A stretch of DNA of 38,768 bases from Streptomyces sp. NRRL F-4489 (GTDB lineage Bacteria > Actinomycetota > Actinomycetes > Streptomycetales > Streptomycetaceae): positions 1-38,768 of the forward strand of contig NZ_LLZI01000253.1 of the NCBI RefSeq assembly GCF_001509485.1. The letters are read 5' to 3'. The translations under genes were made by a program, and so were the position numbers. Of the stretch, positions 31,846-38,768 are shown piece after piece. The first letter of the stretch is position 1; the number at the start of each line of letters is the position of its first letter. Below the pieces are notes generated by a model that saw only the letters and a list, made by a program, of their open reading frames with translations, was not told where the DNA came from and made no database searches.

Positions 31846-32973
31846 TCAGTACTGCGGCGGGCCGTAACCCCCGTACGGCGCCTGCGGGTTGGCCGGCGGG
31901 GCGGGCGGGAACGGCGGGGCGCCGGCCGGGGGCGCGGGCGGCGGGCCGGGCGGCTGCCAGCCGGCCGGGGGCGCGGGCGCGGGGCCCGGGACGAAGCCGG
32001 GGGCGGCGAACGCTACGGCCGGGGACGGCGGCTGCCAGGCCGGTGCGACCGGCTCACCGCGGGCCATCAGCGCGCACAGCGCCACCGACCCGAGCAGGTC
32101 GAGCAGCAGCTGGGTGTGGCTGATGAGGACCGCGCCCGGCATGGGGCCGGCGGTCCGGAAGAGGCTGCCGGTGCTCAGGAGGGTGATGAACGCCAGGACG
32201 GCGTTCGGCAGCAGGGCGAGGGCCAGGCCGAAGGACAGGCCGCGGGCCGCGCTGCCGCGGATCAGGGCGTTCAGACCGGCGATGCCGGTCAGCGCCATGA
32301 ACACCAGCGCGTACCAGCCGCCGGCCAGCGACAGCAGCGTGGACAGCGAGCCCTTGCCGAGGTAGAGCATCTGCGGGGCGGAACTCCCGCCCTGCACCAG
32401 CATGTAGACCTGCCAGACCGCGTAGCCCAGCGCCATCGCGCCGAGCAGCAGCCCGCCGATCACACCGGCGGCCTTGGCGGGCCGGGCGGGCGGGGTGCTG
32501 GGCCGGGCGCGCGGCCAGGAGCGGTTCCCGGCGAGCAGCACCACCGCGGCGACCAGGGTCAGCAGGAACAGCGGCAGGCTGCTGAGGAAGACCCCGTCGA
32601 AGGTGGCCGTGCCGGTCTCGGCGTTCCGGAACCAGCGGTCGTCGCTGGTGTGGTTGCCGACGCTGATCAGGGCCTGGAGGGCGGTGGCGAAGGTGGCGGC
32701 GGTGGCGACGGCCATCAGGCCGCCGGCCGAGCGGCGGCCGGCGAACGCCGCGCCGGCCGCGGTGAGCTGGAGCAGGCAGAAGCCCAGCTGGACGGGGTCG
32801 GTGACCTCGTTGGTGCCCGGCGGCCGGCTGCCGGCCCAGCTGTCCCACAGCCCGACGAGACCGAACGCGCCGATGTCGGCCACGATCCAGTACGCCGTCC
32901 ACAGGAAGAACAGCAGGCAGAGTATGCCGCCGGTGATCCGCGCGCCCTTGGCCAGCGCCATGCCGTGTGCCAT
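31846..32973 (-). CDS. Polytopic membrane protein with proline-rich C-terminal tail
   Basis: A 375-residue protein of unknown function. ATG at 32973 (MAHGMALAKG); an upstream frame extension to 33030 seems non-coding. About eight hydrophobic segments follow (ITGGILCLLFFLWTAYWIV, LFLLTLVAAVVLLAG, VIGGLLLGAMALGYAVWQVY, LSLAGGWYALVFMALTGIAG). A tail of about 65 residues is rich in Pro, Ala and Gly (PAPPAGWQPPGPPPAPPAG) and ends YGGYGPPQY. Such tails occur in many actinobacterial membrane proteins and may interact with partners or the cell wall. It stands alone between the ABC genes and the iol genes. Confidence 0.82.
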   Translation of the reverse strand: MAHGMALAKGARITGGILCLLFFLWTAYWIVADIGAFGLVGLWDSWAGSRPPGTNEVTDPVQLGFCLLQLTAAGAAFAGRRSAGGLMAVATAATFATALQALISVGNHTSDDRWFRNAETGTATFDGVFLSSLPLFLLTLVAAVVLLAGNRSWPRARPSTPPARPAKAAGVIGGLLLGAMALGYAVWQVYMLVQGGSSAPQMLYLGKGSLSTLLSLAGGWYALVFMALTGIAGLNALIRGSAARGLSFGLALALLPNAVLAFITLLSTGSLFRTAGPMPGAVLISHTQLLLDLLGSVALCALMARGEPVAPAWQPPSPAVAFAAPGFVPGPAPAPPAGWQPPGPPPAPPAGAPPFPPAPPANPQAPYGGYGPPQY

Positions 32974-33162
32974 CCGTGCCCCCGTCGTGTCGGTGCCGCG
33001 GCGGTCATCCGCCCGCCGCGCGAGGAGCACCGTAGCAACGCGGTGCGGCGGGGTCTGCCCCCGGGAGGCGCGGACGTCCCCGCCGGCCGGGGCCGGTGGG
33101 GACGTCCGCGACGGCCGCGCCCGTGAGGGGGGCGCGCCGTCGGTCCGGAACCCGGCGCTCCG

Positions 33163-34656
<1,494 letters not shown>

Positions 34657-34690
34657 GGCGAGGGGCCTTTCGTGTGCGGCGGAGCGGATG

Positions 34691-36637
34691 TCAGAGGTGG
34701 CGGCGGCGGGCGGCGGCGTGCTCGTCGTACGCCGTGCGCGCGGCGAGCGCCGCCGGACGCGTCGCGGTCTCGGCAACGGGTACATCCCACCAGGCGGCGG
34801 CGGGCGGCGCGCCCGGCACAGTGTCAGCCGTTGCGGTCTCGACATAGACACATGTGGGTGTTTTCGCCTCCCTGGCCTCGGCGAGGGCGGCGCGCAGCTC
34901 GCCGACGGTGGCGGCGCGCAGCACCCGCATCCCCAGGGACGCGGCGTTCGCGGCGAGGTCCACGGGCAGCGGGGGGCCGGTGTACGTGCCGTCCGCGGCG
35001 CGGAAGCGGTAGTCGGTGCCGAACCGCTCGCCGCCGGTCTCCTGGGAGAGGCCGCCGATGGACGCGTAGCCGTGGTTCTGGACGAGGACGACGGTGATGG
35101 CGATGCCCTCCTGGACGGCGGTGACGATTTCGGTGGGGTTCATCAAGTACGTACCGTCGCCGACGAGTGCCCACACCGGGCGGTCGGGGGCGGCCATCCG
35201 GACGCCGATGGCGGCGGGGATCTCGTAGCCCATGCAGGAGTAGCCGTATTCGAGGTGGTACTGCCTGCGGGACCGGGCGCGCCAGAGTTTGTGCAGGTCA
35301 CCGGGGAGGGAGCCGGCGGCGTTGAGCACGATGTCGGTGTCGTCGACGAGGGCGTCCAGGACGCCGAGGACCTGCGTCTGGGTGGGCCGGGCGGCCGGGT
35401 CGGGGGCCGCGTAGGCGGCGTCCACCTGGCGCTCCCAGTCGGCCTTGGCGGCGGCGTACTCCGCCTCGTAGGCGGCGTCGACGCGGTGCCCTCCGAGCGC
35501 CTCGCGCAGGGCGTCGAGGCCGGTGCGGGCGTCGGCGACCAGGGCGAGGGCGCCGAGCTTGTGGGAGTCGAAGGCGGTGATGTTGAGGTTGACGAAGCGG
35601 ACCGCGGGCTCGGCGAAGAGGGTGGCGGAGGCGGTGGTGAAGTCGGTGTAGCGGGTGCCGACACCGAGGACGAGATCGGCGCGGCGGGCCAGCGCGTCGG
35701 CGGTGGCGGTGCCGGTGTGGCCGATGCCGCCGACGTCCGCCGGGTGGTCGTGGCGCAGTGAGCCCTTGCCGGCCTGGGTGGACGCGACGGGGACGCCGGT
35801 CGCCTCGGCGAACGCGCGCAGCGCCTCCTCCGCCTCGCTGTGGTGCACCCCGCCGCCCGCGACGATCAGGGGCCGGCGGGCCGCCCGGAGGGCGCGGGCG
35901 GCGGCCGCGAGGGCGTCCGGGTCCGGTGCGGGCCGGGGCACCCGCCACACCCGCTCGGCGAAGAACTCCTCCGGCCAGTCGTACGCCTCGGCCTGGACGT
36001 CCTGCGGCAGGGCGAGGGTGACGGCGCCGGTCTCCACCGGGTCGGCGAGCACCCGCATGGCCTGGAGGGCGGCCGGGATCAGCGCCTCGGGGCGGGTGAT
36101 CCGGTCGAAGTAGCGGGAGACCGGGCGGAGCGCGTCGTTGACCGACACATCGCCGGCGCCGACCGCTTCGAGCTGCTGGAGGACCGGGTCGGCGCGGCGG
36201 GTGGCGAAGACGTCGCCGGGCAGCAGCAGCACCGGGAGGCGGTTGACGGTGGCGAGCGCGGCGCCGGTGACGAGGTTGGTGGCGCCGGGGCCGATGGAGG
36301 TCGTCACGGCCTGGGCGGAGAGGCGGTCGCACTGCCGGGCGTAGCCCACCGCGGCGTGCACCATGGCCTGTTCGTTGCGGCCCTGGAAGAAGGGGAGCTT
36401 GGGCGGGGCGCCGGCCTCGCCGGGCGGCGCGGCGCTGCCGGACTCCAGCAGGGCCTGGCCGATCCCGGCGACGTTGCCGTGGCCGAAGATGCCCCAGCAG
36501 GCGGCGATCAGCCGGTGCCGGCGGCCGTCCCGCTCGGTGTACTGGCGGGCGAGGAACTCCACCAGGGCCTGGGCGACGGTCAGCCGGCGGGTGCCCGGGG
36601 CGGGGCCGGTGCGCGGGGCGCGGGTCGGTGCGGTCAT
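34691..36637 (-). CDS. iolD: 3D-(3,5/4)-trihydroxycyclohexane-1,2-dione hydrolase IolD
   Basis: A 648-residue thiamine-diphosphate enzyme that opens the inosose-derived ring to 5-deoxy-glucuronate. Seen: ACWGIFGHGNVAGIGQALLE (IolD signature), FQGRNEQAMVHAAVGYARQ, TTSIGPGATNLVTGAALA, LPVLLLPGDVF, ALPQDVQAEAYDWPEEFF, GYSCMGYEIPAAIGVRMA and the ThDP motif ALVGDGTYLMN with later QNHGYASIG. The ATG at 36637 overlaps the iolB stop (ATGA). Confidence 0.96.
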   Translation of the reverse strand: MTAPTRAPRTGPAPGTRRLTVAQALVEFLARQYTERDGRRHRLIAACWGIFGHGNVAGIGQALLESGSAAPPGEAGAPPKLPFFQGRNEQAMVHAAVGYARQCDRLSAQAVTTSIGPGATNLVTGAALATVNRLPVLLLPGDVFATRRADPVLQQLEAVGAGDVSVNDALRPVSRYFDRITRPEALIPAALQAMRVLADPVETGAVTLALPQDVQAEAYDWPEEFFAERVWRVPRPAPDPDALAAAARALRAARRPLIVAGGGVHHSEAEEALRAFAEATGVPVASTQAGKGSLRHDHPADVGGIGHTGTATADALARRADLVLGVGTRYTDFTTASATLFAEPAVRFVNLNITAFDSHKLGALALVADARTGLDALREALGGHRVDAAYEAEYAAAKADWERQVDAAYAAPDPAARPTQTQVLGVLDALVDDTDIVLNAAGSLPGDLHKLWRARSRRQYHLEYGYSCMGYEIPAAIGVRMAAPDRPVWALVGDGTYLMNPTEIVTAVQEGIAITVVLVQNHGYASIGGLSQETGGERFGTDYRFRAADGTYTGPPLPVDLAANAASLGMRVLRAATVGELRAALAEAREAKTPTCVYVETATADTVPGAPPAAAWWDVPVAETATRPAALAARTAYDEHAAARRRHL

Positions 36638-37611
36638 CGCGGGTCTCCTGCCGGTGCGTCGTAGAGGGGGAGCCGGGGGTCGACCGGCTGCTGCGGCCAG
36701 GTGGCGCGGATCCAGCCGTGGTCGGGGTGGTCGCAGATCAGCCACTCCCGCTCGCCGGGCCCGGCCATGACGTTGAGGTAGTACATGTCGTGGCCGGGGG
36801 CGGCGATGGACGGGCCGTGCCAGCCGTCCGGGATCAGCACCGCGTCGCCGGACCGGACCTCGGCGAGGACGTCCGTACCGCGGCCGCGCCCGGAGGGCGT
36901 CACCCGCTGGTAGCCGAGCCCGGCCGTGCCGTGGGCGGCGGCGATCTCGTAGTAGTAGATCTCCTCGAGCTCGGACTCCTCGCCGGGGCGGCACTCGTCG
37001 TGCTTGTGCGGCGGGTACGAGGACCAGTTGCCGCCGGGGGTGAGGACCTCGACCGCGATCAGCCGGTCGCAGGGGAACACCCCGGCCGCGCCGAAGTTGT
37101 TGACCTGCCGGGAGCAGCTGCCGGCGCCGCGCAGCTCGACGGGGACGCCGGAGGCGGGGCCGTAGCGGGCCGGCAGCCGCCGGGCGCAGCGCGCCCCGGC
37201 CAGCGCGAACCGGCCGCCGGCCCGGCTGGAGATCCGCACCCGGGCGTCCCGGGGCACGTAGGCGAAGTCCGTGACGCCGCTGAACACGCTCTCCCGCCCG
37301 GCGAGTTCGAAGGTCTCCGCCCGGCCCGCCTCCGCCGTCCCGTCCGGCCCGGTGTCCGCCCCCGGCTCCGGCTCGGCGCGGACCGTGCAGCCGCCGGACA
37401 GCGGCAGCACGATCCACTCGCTGTCGCCGGTGGCGAAGGAATGGCCGCCGCCGGGCGGGACGTCGACCACCCGCAGCGAGGAATACCCCCACCCGGCGCG
37501 CTCGGGCGCGATGTCGAGGGCGTACGCGCCGCGGGCGGCGGCTCCGGCCCGGATGTGGAATCCGCCGGTCCGCCCCAGCGCCCCGCCGGTCTCTGCGATC
37601 TCAGCACTCAT
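36634..37611 (-). CDS. iolB: 5-deoxy-glucuronate isomerase IolB
   Basis: A 325-residue double-cupin enzyme that isomerises 5-deoxy-glucuronate to 2-deoxy-5-keto-gluconate. Seen: YSSLRVVDVPPGGGHSFATG, EWIVLPLSGGCTV, YVPRDARVRI, then NFGAAGVFPCDRLIAVEVL, GGNWSSYPPHKHDE (metal-binding HKHDE), EEIYYYEIA and GWHGPSIAAPGHDMYYLNVM. ATG at 37611 with GAGGAGGAG upstream. The insertion of Gly/Asp/Glu-rich residues near 80-95 is a typical linker variation. Confidence 0.95.
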   Translation of the reverse strand: MSAEIAETGGALGRTGGFHIRAGAAARGAYALDIAPERAGWGYSSLRVVDVPPGGGHSFATGDSEWIVLPLSGGCTVRAEPEPGADTGPDGTAEAGRAETFELAGRESVFSGVTDFAYVPRDARVRISSRAGGRFALAGARCARRLPARYGPASGVPVELRGAGSCSRQVNNFGAAGVFPCDRLIAVEVLTPGGNWSSYPPHKHDECRPGEESELEEIYYYEIAAAHGTAGLGYQRVTPSGRGRGTDVLAEVRSGDAVLIPDGWHGPSIAAPGHDMYYLNVMAGPGEREWLICDHPDHGWIRATWPQQPVDPRLPLYDAPAGDPR

Positions 37612-37749
37612 GACAGCAAGTCTCCTCCTCGCCACTGACAGTGAAGCTTTCCGGCGGCGCGCGGCCCGGAATCAGGCGGCGGGGCCGGGGCGGGCAAGTC
37701 GCCTCACGGGCACGGAATCAGGCCCTCCGCTTCCCGGCCGGCCCGGCCG

Positions 37750-38640
37750 CTACAGCAGCCCGACCGCCGTGTCCACCGCCGCCGCCACGTCCCCGTCCGC
37801 CGGGTACAGCAGCGAGCGGCCGACGACCAGGCCGTGGACGGTCGGCAGGCGCAGCGCCTTGCGCCACTTCTCGTAGACCGCCTCCTGCTCCCGGACCGTG
37901 CCGCCGGCGTCCCCGCCGAGCAGCACGGTGGGCAGCGTGGAGGTCTCGCAGACCCGGGCCATCGCGTCGGGGTCGTCGGTGACCGGCAGCTTCAGCCAGG
38001 TGTACGCGGAGGTGCCGCCGAGGCCGGAGGCGATGGCGACGGAGCGGGTGACGGCCTCGGGGCTGAGGTCGTTGCGGACCGCGCCGCCGGTGCGCCGGGA
38101 GAGGAACGGCTCGACGAAGGTGGGGAGTCGGCGCTCGGCCATCGCGTCGATGGTCCGGGCGGTGGCCTCCAGGGTGGTCAGCGATCCGGCGTCCTCGTAG
38201 TCGATGCGCAGCAGCAGCTTGCCGGCGTCGAAGCGGAGCCGGGCGAGGTCCTGCGGGCGGTGGCCGGTGAACCGGTCGTCCATCTCGAACGAGGCGCCCG
38301 CCAGGCCGCCCCGGTTCATCGAGCCCATCACCACCTTGCCCTCCAGGGCGCCGAGCAGCAGCAGGTCCTCCAGGATGTCGGCGGTGGCCAGCACTCCGTC
38401 GACCCCGGGGCGGGACAGCGCCAGGACCAGCCGTTCGAGCAGGTCGAGCCGGTTGGCCATGGCCTGGGGGCGGTCGCCCACGGCGAGCGCGCCCCGGGCC
38501 GGGTGGTCGGCGGCGACGATCATCAGCCGGCCGCGCTCGCCCAGCAGCGGGCGCCGGGCGCGCCGGGCGGCGGCCTCCGCGACGGCTTCGGGGTGCCGGG
38601 CCCGCAGCGCCGGGAGGTCACTGATCCGAGGGGACACCAC
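37750..38640 (-). CDS. Cgl0159-type (beta/alpha)8 aldolase-like protein of the iol cluster
   Basis: A 296-residue TIM-barrel protein related to class I aldolases and DeoC-like enzymes, seen in actinobacterial iol operons (Cgl0159 of Corynebacterium). Motifs: LMIVAADHPARGAL, GVDGVLATADILEDLLLLG, VVMGSMNRGGLAGASFEMDD, KLLLRIDYEDAG (Lys), TFVEPFLS, AYTWLKLPV (possible Schiff-base Lys), PTVLLGGDAGG and GLVVGRSLLYP. It may cleave 2-deoxy-5-keto-gluconate-6-phosphate (IolJ role), as inferred from position. Start: GTG 38640 has AAGGTGAG at about 8 bases; GTG 38649 overlaps that site. Confidence 0.85.
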   Translation of the reverse strand: MVSPRISDLPALRARHPEAVAEAAARRARRPLLGERGRLMIVAADHPARGALAVGDRPQAMANRLDLLERLVLALSRPGVDGVLATADILEDLLLLGALEGKVVMGSMNRGGLAGASFEMDDRFTGHRPQDLARLRFDAGKLLLRIDYEDAGSLTTLEATARTIDAMAERRLPTFVEPFLSRRTGGAVRNDLSPEAVTRSVAIASGLGGTSAYTWLKLPVTDDPDAMARVCETSTLPTVLLGGDAGGTVREQEAVYEKWRKALRLPTVHGLVVGRSLLYPADGDVAAAVDTAVGLL

Positions 38641-38693
38641 ACAACTCACCTTCTTCGGGAGGGGGACGGTCGGGACCCGGGGCGGGGCGGGGC

Positions 38694-38768
38694 GCTCCCG
38701 GGGCGGGGGGGGGCCCCCCCCCGCCCCGCTCCCGGGGCGGGTTCCCGCCCCGGTCCCCCCCCCCCCCC
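38694..38768. repeat. Low-complexity GC fold-back at window end
   Basis: A 14-bp direct repeat GCTCCCGGGGCGGG occurs at 38694-38707 and 38728-38741. Between them a run of G is followed by a run of C that folds back on itself, and the window ends with 14 C residues (38755-38768). This looks like an assembly or contig-end artefact and makes the promoter of the iol operon unreliable. Confidence 0.6.

Overview
The window is high-GC DNA (third codon positions almost all G or C, GTG and TTG starts, 4-base ATGA/GTGA overlaps). Its gene content is typical of Streptomyces or a close relative: paired dynamin-like GTPases, an EspR-like regulator with an ImmA/IrrE peptidase and a MAB_1171c-type membrane protein, an MreB paralogue and an iol operon. 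The right end finishes in a GC fold-back and 14 C residues, which looks like a contig end.

Layout. (1) 1-2034, minus: two overlapping P-loop GTPase genes, the first only a 5' fragment. (2) 2336-2441, plus: tRNA-Arg(TCT) with a strong terminator, then a lone SUKH-3 immunity-type gene. (3) 3215-12075, minus: a compact nine-gene operon. In transcription order it encodes a fold-type III PLP decarboxylase-like protein without its Schiff-base lysine, PdxH, a stand-alone PheRS-type B3/B4 editing domain, a YggS PLP-binding protein, a trimethylamine-dehydrogenase-like flavo-iron-sulfur enzyme, TrpD, TrpC, a LysE/RhtB exporter and TrpF. (4) 12404-12474, plus: tRNA-Cys(GCA). (5) 12588-14500: decayed genes, namely a two-component pair fused by deletion and a serine hydrolase. 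(6) 14587-17987, plus: TetR regulator, MAB_1171c-type membrane protein, EspR-like regulator and ImmA/IrrE peptidase, with candidate operators. (7) 18019-22545, minus: an atypical SDR followed by a KS-ACP-aminoacyl (alpha-oxoamine synthase) megasynthase with no AT or thioesterase. (8) 22671-26036, minus: MreB-like protein and FUSC-family membrane protein. (9) 26394-28007: esterase-like lipoprotein and a convergent small secreted protein, separated by a 16-bp terminator. (10) 28134-31708, minus: ABC permease and an extracytoplasmic hydrolase fused to an ABC ATPase. (11) 31846-32973: proline-tailed membrane protein. (12) 33163-38640, minus: inositol catabolism (aldolase-like protein, IolB, IolD, MmsA).

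The best candidate for an undescribed system is region 3. It carries the complete anthranilate-to-indole-3-glycerol-phosphate module (TrpD, TrpF, TrpC) with no anthranilate synthase or tryptophan synthase. With it are an amine-oxidising flavoenzyme, two vitamin-B6 proteins, an amino-acid-type exporter and a tRNA-editing-type domain. The last two would suit self-protection against a toxic amino-acid analogue. That is inference, and the product is unknown. The second candidate is the KS-ACP-AOS gene with its SDR neighbour, which could make a 2-amino-ketone or sphingoid-like lipid.
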